Below are positions 1 through 12,389 of a DNA stretch of 64,000 nt, in pieces (position 1 is the first letter of the stretch; each line of letters begins with the position of its first letter). The translations under genes and the position numbers were made by a program. This DNA is from Nymphaea colorata (lineage: Eukaryota; Streptophyta; Magnoliopsida; Nymphaeales; Nymphaeaceae), in assembly GCF_008831285.2 (NCBI RefSeq), contig NC_045140.1, positions 16,366,370 to 16,430,369 of the forward strand. The letters are read 5' to 3'. A model generated the notes under the pieces. That model saw only the letters and a list, made by a program, of their open reading frames with translations. It ran no database searches and was not told the origin of the DNA.

Positions 1-142
1 AGCTTCAGCATTAATGGAACTAGGACAAACGCTACTGCGGTCGACTAAGGATATGGATTGAGTTGGTTTAGCCTAATCAACAAATAAAATTTTGATCCAC
101 TGGTTCCGATCCTCTGACGCTTTTAAACCGGCGACGGTCTCG

Positions 143-161
143 ATATATATATATATATATA
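143..161. repeat. (AT)n microsatellite
   Basis: Simple alternating AT run just left of the AT-rich repeat. Confidence 0.9.
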
Positions 162-177
162 CGTTCCTAATGCGCTG

Positions 178-570
178 ATGTCAATATATTTGATTTGAAT
201 CGGATATCCAACTTATTCAATCCAAAAAAATTGGATATGGATAAAAATTTAATATTCAATTAAGAAATCGGATTCGGATTTAATAAATGGCATCGATCGG
301 ATTCAGATTCAAATATACTTAAATATTCGATCGGATACAGATTCAAATCAAATTCACTTTTAGACAAATGTCTTGTATCTAATGCTTGAAAATTGACAAG
401 ATCTGGCTCAAAATTGGGATTCGGATATAAATATAAAAATTGGATTCAGATCGGATTTGGATTGTAAAATTGGATTTTAGATTTAGATATGACTTTGCCT
501 TATTCGAATTCCAATCCGAATATATGAATGTCTGAAAAGGCGGATATGATTAATCCATTGACATCCCTAG
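178..570. repeat. AT-rich non-autonomous repeat with inverted ends
   Basis: The stretch is built from many variants of GGATTCGGATTT and its complement. Its ends are inverted relative to each other: GATGTCAAT on the left and ATTGACATC on the right. The right end reads on the minus strand as GGGATGTCAATGGAT, a terminus common in non-autonomous plant repeats. Related GGATTC-rich stretches lie near 12,110-12,300 and 35,980-36,250. No coding potential is seen. The superfamily is not fixed because no clear target-site duplication was found. Confidence 0.4.
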
Positions 571-1950
571 CCCCAATAGGTACTCCTTTTTTTTCGTCGT
601 GGAAAGAAAAAAAAAGCAACTCGAACAATCAAACTCATGCAAAGTGCAAACGTGAAATGCGTGTACTCACACCTTTTATATGTTGGCCTGGTTTATATCT
701 ATTTCAGTTATACTAATCTTTAATTACAAACAAGGTAGAGGTCGTTTGACAATAATACAATATGCCATTGTTTGATGCATCTACTAAGACGAATTCATCC
801 TTAAAGCATTTATGTCTTCATTTTTTTATGTAAATCCATGAAACAATAATAATATACTGTTAATATTACGACATGCCTCTTTTATGTCTCATGTATCTGA
901 CCTCAATATCAAACACCTAGTAAAATGTTTTAGAAGTTTACTTCAACCTTTGGGCATATACGAATAATAACATATTGCTATTACTAAACAGTTTAAGCAA
1001 AAAAAATTAATGGATTAGTTGATCTAAGTTACATATCTTCCATAGTGTTCGCATGCATATTCTTATTTGTGCTGTTTTTTATTGATAGGGGCAAAAATCA
1101 ATTGCTAAGCTTTGTGTGGACACAACCAAAAAAAATTAAAAGTTATGGGGGTGACACCAAGGTGTTTGAGTCTCCAATTTGACACCCTTCATACTTGCAT
1201 AGGTGTCCGCATGTGTGAAGATAATAAGTAAGTTGTTATGCATCAAGAACGCTTAACCAGGACAAAAAAGGAAAACGATTTGTCGTTTCCCCTTTTGTCC
1301 TCATTGGGCTGTAAATTAAGTAATTTCAGGAGTCTGAACAGTTTTGTTCTCGAAATTTATTCAATTTCCATGAGGAACCATTAACTAACCTGCATTTGTC
1401 AATAAATTTCTTCTTCACTCGCGTCTTCCCTGCATCTTTTCCTCATCCTTTATCGTTTCAGCATTAATTACGCACAATACCGATTTAACTTGGTGGGTTA
1501 TCTTGGATTTAATATTTTATGACCGGACGAGAAATTGGTTCCCCTCCAGAAAGGAGACGTTGTAAGGGTATCACCACGTGGCGCACTCGTCCGACTGACT
1601 CAGAAATTTGTGTTAAAGTAATTATAGCAAATATAATATTAATATTTGAATTTTATATATACAATCGATTAAAAAGATGTTATATTTCATTGTGCACTTC
1701 ATGTTCCATGAAGCGCTATGTCGTTCTTCATCACAAGGTTGTCGGTCTCAGAAGAGGAAGAGTACTTCCAATGTCATCACTCTCCATCCCCACAAGGGGG
1801 GAGAGAGAGAGAGAGAGAGATGCAGGGGAGAGGGAGGAAACATAGTGTAAATAACATATACAACGATCTTTGAAAACTAGAAGAAAGCGTGGAAATAGGA
1901 ATCCAGGGAAGGGATCTTTAAAGCGGGAGTCCTGGAATTTACAAGCTTAG
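571..1950. other. intergenic, no gene seen
   Basis: AT-rich sequence with only short chance ORFs, including one of 108 codons at 1,519-1,845 that ends in a GA-rich run. No protein family, RNA gene or clear transposon terminus was recognised. Confidence 0.6.
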
Positions 1951-1959
1951 CAAAAAAGC

Positions 1960-3400
1960 TCCTCTTGCAATCCTCAGCTTTGGGCCGATCCTGTCCCGAC
2001 GGACAGGACTAGAAATTTCAGAGAGTCTCAGGAGCAACTTCACTCACCGCCACCAATGTCTACGTGTTTAGAGAAAAAGGAAAGCAAGTTAATGGCGAAT
2101 GCAAGAAACATGAACTCACGACGAATACAGGGACGAACACTTTTTCACGTTGTAGTTCAAAGTTAGAGCAAGACACTTATTAAAAATTTAATTAACATGG
2201 TTAAGATGGCCAAGAATCAAACTGGTGCTTTTCATTTATCTATCCCAAATCGAAATCGAACTGACATGATTTATGCAGTTAGTTCTTGGCTGCATGAATA
2301 TTGAAAAGACTCCCAAAATGAAATCGCACTTATGCAGTTAGTCCTTGACTGCATGAATGCGCATTTGGCGTCAACAGAGGAGAGAAAAAATCATCGTATA
2401 CTTTTCCAAGCCAGGGATGGTGAGAAACGTGAAGTTCTAAAGCGACCGGTCATCAACGACAAAACCTTTAATTGCATCAACGACAAGACCTTTGTATGAT
2501 CGGTTCTTTAACAGACCGAACGTCTTTCCGTGTTTGGAAAACGAAAAGTATTTCATAAAAGTTTTTCCGAAATTTCTGACTTGCATGGTTCAACACACTG
2601 GGTCTCCGCCAGCTACCTTTTACTAAGTCCAACCGAATCAAATCTCATTTTTCCGGACTTCGTTCATTTTGACTCGACATGAAACTTAGATGTGGCCTTT
2701 ACATGTTCACTGTCTTCGCATCCAATCTTTTGACAGTTTAAACATTGTTGATCACGTCAGAGATGTGGCTTTTAACAAAAAACTTAAAAAAAAAAAAAAA
2801 GACAAAAAAGAAAAGCCCTGAACGAAAAATTAAAAAGACTGGCACCCTTAAAATATTGTTAGAAGTTATTAGCATGATTATAAACAATAGTCTAATATGA
2901 TAATAATTTAGTATAAAGTTTCCAACGAACTTGTATGAAGCACACTTTAATTTAAGTTGTTAATAGCTGAAATTTTAATAACTAGTAATAATACAACACA
3001 TTTGAACTTGAAAAAATGGATGTCCTAACATCTAACAAGTAGGAATCAAGAACATAATTAGTTTCGATTGCACCAAAAATGAATTTTCTGATAATCTACT
3101 TTAAGCTTGGGTTTGTCCTTGTTTGGAGTATGCCCATTCCTTGCTAAATACATTAAATCGGTCTCCTTTTGAGGTTGATTATTTGATCGGACCCAATATT
3201 TTAGGCCCTTCTATGAAGATTTATGCATATGTAATATTACGTTTAAAAAACATATAAATCATGAAAAAAACGATGCTTTTTTCTACACTTATAACGTGAG
3301 TTTTAAAAGTGAAATGATAATTAGACGATTGATTTAAATTCTCATAAAATTTTGTCTATACATTTGAAAAGATACTCTACACCACAGTTGGCAAACTCGT
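1960..3400 (-). pseudogene. old patatin-like gene relic (exon 5 piece, intron 4, far 5' flank)
   Basis: About 1,970-2,060 aligns with the start of patatin exon 5 in the intact genes: the shared stretches cover the segment coding for the SIGTGSAK region and the exon 5 acceptor. About 2,060-2,370 aligns with intron 4 of genes A and B. About 3,100-3,380 matches the far upstream flank found at 8,430-8,650, 19,050-19,260 and 41,090-41,280. The first four exons are missing and the exon 5 piece is not open. The last part of the intron match, ending in a 'gcagttagt..cttgactgcatgaat' segment, is present twice. I infer a gene copy decayed well before the present duplicates. Confidence 0.7.
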
Positions 3401-3639
3401 TGGCATGGGAATCTGCTTGAATTTCCTACAAGTCCATCCATGAGTGAATTTACAGCAAAATAGTTCTCCTCCCCCCTCCATCTCTCTTATTTCTGTTTCT
3501 TTTTCTTTGTTTGGTCGCCGCTTTGTTAATTTTGTTTTATTTTTTTTGGCTGACTTTTTTGTTTTCGTTGACTTTTCCTCACTCAAATTTGCCTCTTTCT
3601 CTTCCGTCTCCCTCTGCGGACTGAAATTGAAAGAGTACA

Positions 3640-3756
3640 GAGGTTCTATTCAGTGGCCACCAAAGAAGAGGGAATGGTTGTGCTTGAGTCATTCCAACTT
3701 TGTCTCCATAGTCAAAAACACACTATTCACCAGTCAAATTCTGGCCGTCCGTCTTC

Positions 3757-3792
<36 letters not shown>

Positions 3793-4668
3793 CAAAGAAA
3801 AAAAAAAAGGGACAAAACCTGGTCTGCAAGCTTTCCCTACCAAGGAAAACTATGAAACTCCATAAAGGAAACTTCAGCCAGGCATGCACCACTGGTCCCT
3901 TGCAATCTCCTCCACGAAACTGCTTGGCCCTTGCCATATATCTCCCCCCACTACTACATTTGTCTTCATCAAACATGGATGGCGGAAACATACATGTATA
4001 AAAAGAGCCCCATTTATACATATCAACAGGCCACACATATTGTAAGAGTGAATTTTCCGCAAAATATATAGTGTAACGTCTTTTTAGTGACTTACCTAGG
4101 AAAAAAGAAAAAAAGTTAAAAAGCTCGAGCCGAAGTACATGTCCTGTGAACACAATGGGACACTGGTCGATGAAAAATATGCTTCGGGGTCAGGAGAAAA
4201 GGGAGAAATTAATGCATGAATGTCGTATTCTATATGCTTCATGAATTATATATAGAACATTCTTGCATGATCCATCCGTGTTAAACTGTTTTTCAGTAGG
4301 CCCACTTTCCCATGCCATTTTCCTGATGATCAGCCGTCAAGTAGCTGTTTCCTCTCATTCAGTGAGCCCACCATCTTCTGAGCAATAAAATATATCTCTG
4401 TCAAGGAAAGGCTTTCGTCATCTCCCTCTCCATGCCAATTAAATGAAGGGCATTAATTTAGAGCATAGCTACTTAGTCACGTCCTCACTGTCTCTGTCAA
4501 TGTTTTGTGTTGAGCTCCTGATCTTAAATCACCTTCAATCAATTAACAACAACATGACATGGCCCATCGATTTGCTCCTCTTAAATCACCTTTAACAATA
4601 TGATATCCCCCATTGATTTTGGATTTCCTTTAATGTTGGGCGAGTCAAGATTCTCAACCTGAGGCCCC

Positions 4669-4706
<38 letters not shown>

Positions 4707-4900
4707 GAGTGGATTCCAAATAGATATTGCACTTAATTTTGATGTTATCCACGGGAAGAAATTGCCAAAATTTTGGTCTATGCAGCCATTTTGGGTCCTC
4801 TTATACAGTCTCTCAAATTCCCAAAGTTGAATGCCGAACAAATCTTCTTTTCCATTCCATTTGAACATTTGTTTTAATTTTGGCTTTCCATATTGCCTTT
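3640..4900. repeat. flank block R, copy 1
   Basis: Non-coding block found in front of each patatin unit. Shared landmarks are the ACATGGATGGCGGAAAC-like segment, the GACTTACCTAGGAAAAAA segment, the GGTCGATGAAAAATATGC segment and the TTAGAGCATAGCTACTTAGTC segment. Other copies, complete or partial, lie at 12,390-13,370, 14,440-15,130, 33,400-34,420 and 36,260-37,080. This copy carries a (CT)n run at 3,760-3,788 and an (AT)n run at 4,671-4,703. Parts also resemble the far upstream flanks of the patatin genes (about 9,300-9,360), so the block looks like older duplicated intergenic DNA. No conserved reading frame was found. Confidence 0.7.
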
Positions 4901-5144
4901 CACGCCTTGGTTCAGCTCATGATAGGTCTTATCAGGGAGAGAAAGAAAGATCTGTGTGTGTGTGTGAGCGAGAGAGAGAGAGAATGGAAATTCAAAGAGT
5001 GAGACATTCATTATTATTCATCCAATCGGATAATTAATATGACAAAGAATCTTTAAAATTCCCCGGCTGAAGCTACAGGACAATAATAAAACAAGGGGAA
5101 CGATATTTTTCAATATTAAACATTTAAACGTCAAAATAGCTGGT

Positions 5145-7860
5145 TCATTTCGTCTGCCGACGTTTCCTTTCGTCGGACAATATCTTGGCGAACCTGCAGA
5201 TGCAAAAAATTTGCAGAAGTAATTATATGTCGCACTCAATTTCCGTAGTTAATTAATCTAAGGTTCCTACCATGCATGGAAGTAATTAAGAACAAAAACC
5301 ATTAATATATATACCTCACAAGCGCGTCCTTGTTGGTGCCTTCGTCCTGGGCGGGTTCGAACCCCCCGGTCTCTAAGTTCACACGTGAAACTGGTTTGTT
5401 CAGCAAGGATTCACCGGCCTCCTTCAAGTTGGCGAGGTTTTTCTCGGTTGATATATCAACCGATGCTTCATCTCCGGTTAAATGATCGTGCTGTATATGT
5501 AGATAACATTAGCTACGGAACGTATTAAAAGCCGGTTACTTTCATATATCATATCACATGATCGGCAGAGTCTATGGTTGTTTATGCCTGGAGCTGATAG
5601 TAGATCATTCGTAGGGATGTAAATCGTAAGGAAGCATGTGAACCAAATGGGAACCCATGCTTCGAAAGAACATAAATACAGTTTGCGCAAGAAGTACCTG
5701 GATTCGCAAATAGTTTTTCTCTGAGCCAAGTGCCTGGAAGACGACGGAGAGATGGAAATCAACCATGTCCGCACTTGACTGGCTGAAAGTGTCGATCAAA
5801 GGGCTGCTCCCACCATTCAACAACCATCCCATCACTCCCCATTTTGCAGCCATTCCTGCAGTATATTTGTGCTCAGCTTTGGCCGATCCTGTCCCGATGG
5901 AGATGACTAAAAATCTTCCATAGTCTGTGGGTTTAACTGCGAAAAAATCTGGATTTCGTTGCACCATTTCAGAAGAAACTTCACTCACCGCCACCAATGT
6001 CTGCGTGTTTAGAGAAAAAGGAAAAGAAGTTAATCGCCAATTATGTAAATGCAAGAAACACGAACTCATGACATGAAGCGCACGCAACAAGCACAGGGTT
6101 TCACGTTGTAGTTTAAAGTTAGGGTGTCTGAATCAAACTCACCTTCTAATCTTCTTTTAGATTAAAAGGGCGCTTTTCATGTAACTATCCCAAATTGAAA
6201 TTGCACTGACATAATCTTTGCAATCAGCTCTTGACTACAGGAATATTAAGAAAGACCTAATTTTCTAATGGGCAAGGGAACCCAAGGTTCTCTGACAACC
6301 TTTGACTTGGCCCCAATACAAATTTTTCACAACACGCTTTTGACTATGCTGTTTGCAAAGATAACGTTCGTTTTCTGATCGAGCACCTTTAAGTTTTCTG
6401 TTTTAAAACTAACTACGGATTCCATGTCTCAAAATGCAGAAAATAAAAGAAATAAATCATGGGAATTCGATTTATGGGAAAAAGAATTGGCAAAGATGTA
6501 TATACGTAAAATCTGATTTATTTCTTTTAGGTGTTCATGATATTTTGAAAATTACGCTTTTCAACGAACGGAGACATGGCTGGATTCAACAAAAACCATT
6601 AACCTGATCAACTGTGTAGTGCTTACCGGATTATTCGCACAAACACCCCCGTCAACAAGGTCGAAGCTCCTAATAGTCTCTCCCTTTTCGTTCTTTGTAT
6701 CAAAGTGGTGAGCTGGGAGGAAGGTAGGGGCGGCTGATGTGCTGATGCATATATCAGAGAGTAAGGCGTCTTTGGTGGGATCCCTTTTCAACTGCGCAGA
6801 AACAGAGGAGCCAAAGACATCAATTGATCAATTCCTCCAGTATCACTTGCATTATAAAGATGTATATGGCCATGAGCCTGACAATTTCTAACCTTATAAG
6901 AGGAGAAGATGACTGGCTGAAGATACTTGATATCGAAGGTGGGAATGACCACATTGGTTAGCGTTTGGTGCAATTTGGTGTCCCCAAGCTTGTCTTCCAC
7001 GAGCTTGTGCAGATATTTACCATCATATTTTGGTCCAGCCAATCCAGCAGCCAACTTATGGACGACGCTCCATGGGCCACTGCATCTCATCAAATAAAAG
7101 CAACACAAACGGCCTCAATATTTGGACGAACCTGGAGAAGATAACTACAAGAATCCAGTATGATGCTGCCAACTTTTCTGTTTGCCGTCATAAAATATGC
7201 ATATATAATGAATCTGAGATTGCAAGACTTATGCCTCTGAATAAATTTTCTTTAATTTGTTTTCGTTTTTGTTTGAAAACTTTGCAGCAACCAGCCTTTT
7301 CTAGTTGCCTATGGCTGCTTCGGCTTATAAACATGGGGACTTCACGTTGGAGTTTTGTATCTGGATAGGAGATAAGCCTACCTGGACCCGGGGAAAATCT
7401 TGGGGCAGTTGTCGAGATAAAAGGACACGATATCCTTGGCTGCATAAAGGGGTCGGTTGTCTGGACCAGGTGCAGTAAGCATGGCGGTAACCAGACCACC
7501 GGTGCTAGTCCCTGCTATGACGTCGAAGTAATCAGCAAGTCTGGCGTTCTCTCCGTCCAATTCCTGCTCACAAAAGAGAAGACACTTTGTCAGTCGTCTT
7601 CATTTTCCTCATGAAGAATCAAAAGATATACAAGATCAGTAATAAACAACCTAACTATACATAGCCATGCAGGAAGAAGCACTCTATACAAGGGATATTA
7701 GTTTGAAGTAAGCAATTAGCACCTGAAGTTGTGATTCAAGGAAGCTGAGGATGGTGCCCGGGATGATTCCTCTGACACCACCACCATCGATGCTCAGAAT
7801 GGTAATGAGTTTACCATAAGCTGGTGGCTGGATGGGCTGTACTGGCGTTGTTGCTGCCAT
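5145..7860 (-). CDS. patatin-like phospholipase (gene A), intact
   Basis: Seven exons in transcript order: 7860-7723, 7563-7382, 7079-6893, 6791-6627, 6000-5698, 5490-5315, 5193-5145. All junctions are GT/AG and phases agree, giving 399 residues, close to the usual ~400 of plant patatin-like proteins. Family knowledge: these enzymes hydrolyse acyl esters of phospho- and galactolipids with a Ser-Asp dyad. Seen here: oxyanion loop DGGGVRG at 25-31, nucleophile elbow GTSTG at 64-68 (Ser66), catalytic Asp216 in VDGG. The start MAATTPVQ is shared with B and D and has no signal peptide, so the product is probably intracellular, like Arabidopsis PLP2 rather than vacuolar tuber patatin. The last exon encodes a basic tail ending RKRRQTK. 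It is the first full gene of the array; its second-type partner is missing. Substrate is not predictable from sequence. Confidence 0.93.
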
Positions 7861-8032
7861 TGATCCAAGAAAGAGACAGAGAGAGATTTGGTGTGGTTCT
7901 AAAACTTCAAATGAACTGCACTATATATAAAGCTAAGCAAGATTGTTCAGAGGCCCGGAGGAAGAAGAAGAAGCTTTGCAGTTTGCTGTAAAGAGCGAGT
8001 TTGCTTGATGTTGCGAAGGCTCAACATTTTAG

Positions 8033-8040
8033 TATTTATA
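8033..8040 (-). promoter_or_regulatory. TATA box of patatin gene A
   Basis: TATAAATA on the minus strand, 173 bases upstream of the start codon. The same box is at nearly the same distance in genes B and D, within a conserved stretch. About 100 bases further upstream (8,142-8,147) a W-box core TTGACT is also shared by A, B and D. W-boxes bind WRKY factors, so stress control is a reasonable but untested inference. A second TATA-like run (7,921-7,931) is closer to the ATG but is not shared. Confidence 0.55.
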
Positions 8041-8239
8041 GAGCGAGAATATGGGAAGGGAGGTTCCTTTCCCCAAAGAAGAGGAGAGAAAGATGATGGT
8101 CTTTGGGATGACCAAGAACTTGGAATGTCTACTTTTTCAACAGTCAAGCAAGGCGGGTTCCACTCACTAAAGCGTTTGATAAGCTTTCACACTTATTGCG
8201 CTTGCCACTCATCTTCGTTATCTAAACGACAAAACAATT

Positions 8240-9780
8240 AATTGACCTTGCTTCCGAGTTTAGAAAAAGCTCAAGGGGTCTACGCCAGAATTTTTTTTGT
8301 GATTTAACATCTATGAAGTCGCAGAGATCAAAGCTATGCGGTTAGAAATTTGCAAAGGACAATTGATATAATCCACTTTAACTTGTCCGGCTTTTATCCT
8401 TTATCCAAGCGGCCCCTAAAATACCATTTTTTAGGAAAATGCATTTTAATCGTCTCCTTTTAAGCTAGATTTGGCCCCATCCAATGATAATATTTAAAAT
8501 GTTTGAAAAATATTTATGCACAGATGTGATATTCATAATTATGTTAAGAACCATAAGAATTGATTTTCTTTAACATACATACCAAGAATTTTTAAAAACA
8601 GAAAAAGTTTTCAAAGCTTATGAAATTTTGTCTATACATTTAAAAATTACTTGTCACTCTTGTTACTGTTCTATAAATTAGGGTAGATTAATAAAATACT
8701 GTGTTACAAAGAAATATAAATCTACCCAAAGATGGGACAGGCTCATGGAACAGATATATATAAACTTGCTCCCATTGTTAAATCTCCTGTTTCTTAACTA
8801 CGTAATTGATTGCCTCTCTAGATCGATTTGGTGCAGTTTGCTCCACCGAGTGAATGAGCACCTTATTCAGAAGGCTTCACGCGGGCCTTGACCATTTCCA
8901 CAGGAACGGACGGGGCGGATCACCCAGTTTCAGTGCTCGTCTTTTTCAACGAAGCAGATTCTCTTTGAGGAGCGGGGAAACTGAGGGTCGTGGTTGAAGA
9001 GTACTGGATTGGAATGTCGTTATCGAAAACGAGTGCAAATCATTTAATGGCAGGGAACTGGTTAGACAGACCAGTCATCTTCTCTCTCTCAGAAACTGAA
9101 AATGAAAGAGTAACAGCGGTTTCTGAGACTGATAAAAAAGAAGAAATGGTAATAGTTATAGCCAGTTCTGCAAAACCATGAAGTCGCTCCAAATTGGAAT
9201 CCAAGTATGAATTCCACCGTCGTAATGCACCAACCCGCTCGGTGCTCGCCGGTCAAATTCTGACGACGAAACCCCTTAGGGGTCCCCATCTCCGTAAGGG
9301 ATAAGAGTCTTGATCAAACATGGATGGCTGAAACACGACTCGCTTCTTGTCTTGGCCCCGTCTCATCACATACATGATTGCTTACTGACACATTTTTCCG
9401 CATTTATGAAGGATTATATTAAGTATTAGAAAGGCCGGCCACCCCTGGCATGAGAGCACTGTATTTACGGGTAAAAAAATTTGGACGTTTTTAAAACGAT
9501 TTATCAAGAAAAAAGAGGGAGAAGAAGGCAAAACTACACCCCTGTATGTGCTTGTTGCACTTCCTTTTATAGAAAAGGGGAAATTGTAACAATTAGGGCC
9601 AAGGTCATAACCATATAAGCAGGTGGATATATGAGTTATAGAAATTTTTGTGCGCCAATATGGTTTTGATGAAAATACCCCCGTTCACACAATAAAAAAA
9701 AAAAAAAACTTTTGGGAAGACAAAAATGAAATTCGAAAAAAGTAAAAAAAGACTCTAAAGGACAAACTTTAAAAAAAAAT
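8240..9780. other. patatin upstream flank, no gene
   Basis: Most of this stretch aligns with flanks upstream of genes B and D: 8,430-8,780 with 19,050-19,400, 8,870-9,000 with 19,490-19,640, and 9,290-9,560 with 20,110-20,360. It shows shared ancestry of the units. No open gene is seen. Confidence 0.7.
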
Positions 9781-9811
9781 AATACTAAAATGTCCTCTTA
9801 CTATGCTTGTA

Positions 9812-11060
9812 CACTACAAAAAAACCCAAACATTACTGACGGCCGCCAAATGCCGCTGAACGTAGAACGCATGTCGATAATGGTTTTACCAACATTTTGT
9901 TCTTTTTATTTATTGACAAAGAGAGTGTCGGTTGCTCTTTTATTGATAAAAGGGAGTGACGGTAAAAATAGAGACACACTATATAGAAGCGTCAGTGTGG
10001 GGTATCATCAGCTCAGCTTAGACGTAGGTAAACATTGACTATTACAGACCTAGGTAATAATATGTTATTTCCAACATTTTAGAGTGGGACAGGCCATTGG
10101 TAAAATTTTTACTGACAAATAATTGGATGGCGGTTAAAGTTTTAACAATGTTTGACTTAAAAAACGTTATTACCTTTTATCGATGCTATTTAGGTGTCAA
10201 TGAAATTCTTCCAAATGAAACAAACTATGTCATAATTTTTTCGAAAATCAAAATTACATATACATTTATCAAATGAAACAAAACAAAATAATAATTTGTT
10301 CATGAACCAAACATGTAAGTATAGCAAATGTTCAAACTTATATTACAATATAACTGATTCACTATAGTTAAATAATGTTGCAAATCAATTTTTAACAAAA
10401 TGATAATATGAACAATTTCTGCTACCACAGTAATCTTTATTGCTGAGTAGTAAATCATACAAAGTTTGGCAGTGTCGGTGTATCTATAGTGAACATTAAT
10501 CTATAGTGAACATTAAGAAAACATGTTAGTTATATCAAAAATAAAGTTTAACAAATACAACTCATTAACCGTTACAACAAATGAACTGTTACTAAACCTA
10601 GGTTCGTATCACCAAAATGTTGTGCCATAAATTGAATAACTTGAGCTTGAAATTGAAGAAACTGAGACTCAAACAAAAAACTTTATCCTTCAATGATGCT
10701 TTTTTTCCCCGTAGAGTACGTATTTCACTCTATTTAGAGGACAAACGGAACTCAAAATGACTAACACCAAGCCCCATCATTCATCACCTTGGAGTAGACA
10801 TTATTACTTTCCATTGTATTTTGCATCTCTTGAGGTACTGTTTGGAGTTGCTATTTTAGTTATTCCTACAACATATATCATGAAAAATATAATTATTTGA
10901 GCATATGCATAACATATATATTGATGAGATAGAAGAATGTAATTATTTAAATGGGACTTACAATCACAACATTGGTTTTTCGGGTTCTTATTGGTCCTAA
11001 TAGTGAACAGCTCAACACGTGATGGCTGCCGAGAACATTCTCTAAATTGTATATTGCAAA
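9812..11060. mobile_element. CACTA (En/Spm) DNA transposon remnant
   Basis: The left end starts with CACTACAAAAAAA, the classic CACTA terminus, followed by subterminal GACGGC- and GTGACGGT-type motifs typical of these elements. On the minus strand 11,050-10,966 translates to QFRECSRQPSRVELFTIRTN, which resembles the GREPSRxELF segment of CACTA-associated Transposase_24 proteins. Near 10,680-10,600 a glutamine-rich segment (FLQFQAQVIQFMAQHFG) resembles the coiled tail of that family. No matching right terminus TTTTTGTAGTG was found, so the right end is uncertain and the element looks truncated. It lies in unit 0, between gene A's upstream flank and the stump of the lost second-type gene. Confidence 0.55.
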
Positions 11061-11609
11061 TAATATGCTAGTTAATATGTTGCATGCGCCTGTGTATCTT
11101 TTTCACTAATTTCCCAAAACAAGAAAGCAACTTATTAAAAGAAATACATATTCATGATTTTGTGTAATGTTGTCATTATATTACAAACTCATTACATAGA
11201 AATGTAATATACGTACTTTCGATTACTTTTCAACAAAATAATTGATAATGGACTCTCAATGATCTTATAGGATGTTGTACGTGCTTATCAATTTCACTAT
11301 TTTGGATCAGTTTTAAGGACATACGGTTGTTTGAATAATTTCCATTCTTTGTTTGTGAATTTATATTTGTCTTATTTTTATATATTAAAGTGGATGTCAG
11401 TATAATACTTTAACATAAACAATATGTAGTGGATGTCAGTACAATACTTCAATATACATGTACATGCGACTATAAATCTGTCTTGAATGACGCTGGAAGT
11501 TTTGAAAAATTATGGTATAACAATGGTGTAGCAAGGATCATGCGTCCATGTATTGATGTATGTCATCAAATATTGCAAATGTAAATATAAATACATACAA
11601 GCATATGTT

Positions 11610-12100
11610 TCTCATGTTTTCTCTTTCCATATCTTAGTTTATTCTTTTCTTTCTATTTTTCAACTACTCTTCTCACCTTAAAATAGTGAATATTGGAGAA
11701 AAGAAATCTCAAAAAAAAAAAAAAAACTTTTTATACAAGTTATGTCATTACTGGGGCTCGATAACTAAATTGGTTCGATTTAAGCCGTCAACAAAGACTT
11801 TTGGCCAGCCCAAAACCTACTTTGTATTAGGCTTGATGGCCAGCCCTGGGTGCCTTTGCTTTTTTTTCTTATTTAATGGTATTCGGAACATTTTGGCGCT
11901 ATTGACGTGGACGATGCACTAGACCCACTCTTGAATCGGTCTGCCTGAAGCCGAGCTTCCAAAACGTGTCCACCCAGGGTGGACCATAAGCCAACCTTCT
12001 CCTCCTCCTCCTGTTCACTCCATCTAAGACAATTAACTAAGTATATCTACAGCCTCTGACGTGAGTCCCGGTGATTTACTTGTATATAGCACCTCCTTTG
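11610..12100. other. scar of a lost second-type patatin gene in unit 0
   Basis: Positions 11,610-11,755 align with 20,510-20,655, the 3' flank of gene C. Positions about 11,950-12,060 align with 24,790-24,910, the DNA between gene C and the subtilase piece. In unit 1 these two flanks are about 4 kb apart with the whole of gene C between them; here they are under 0.2 kb apart and no patatin exon lies between. I infer deletion of the gene. Confidence 0.65.
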
Positions 12101-12109
12101 TCGACCGAT

Positions 12110-12300
12110 CAAATTGGGATTGGATATCTACTCAAATTGATTCCAAAAAAGCTAGATATTGAAAAAAAAAAAATAACACTGATTAAGAAATCCTTGATTC
12201 GAATTTGAATTTGGTTTTGAATAAAGTGGACATTTTAAAGTCATGAGATATCATAATGCAGTTCAAGTACATTTGATTTGAACCCCATTTATTGACATCT
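12110..12300. repeat. second copy of GGATTC-rich repeat
   Basis: Diverged copy of the AT-rich repeat at the left end of the window, recognised by runs such as 'gattggatatctactcaa' and 'aagaaatccttgattcgaat'. Ends not clear. Confidence 0.35.
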
Positions 12301-12389
12301 TTATTAAAAAAAATTATTTCAGTTACAACCTAGCTTTATAAAAACCATTATTTTAATAATGTTTTGAAAAAAGAGTTTATATGTTTGTT

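Noticed and set aside
3444-4001. 185-codon plus-strand ORF in flank block R
   Set aside because: It is rich in Ser/Leu/Phe because it runs through CT repeats, and the frame is not kept in the other R copies.
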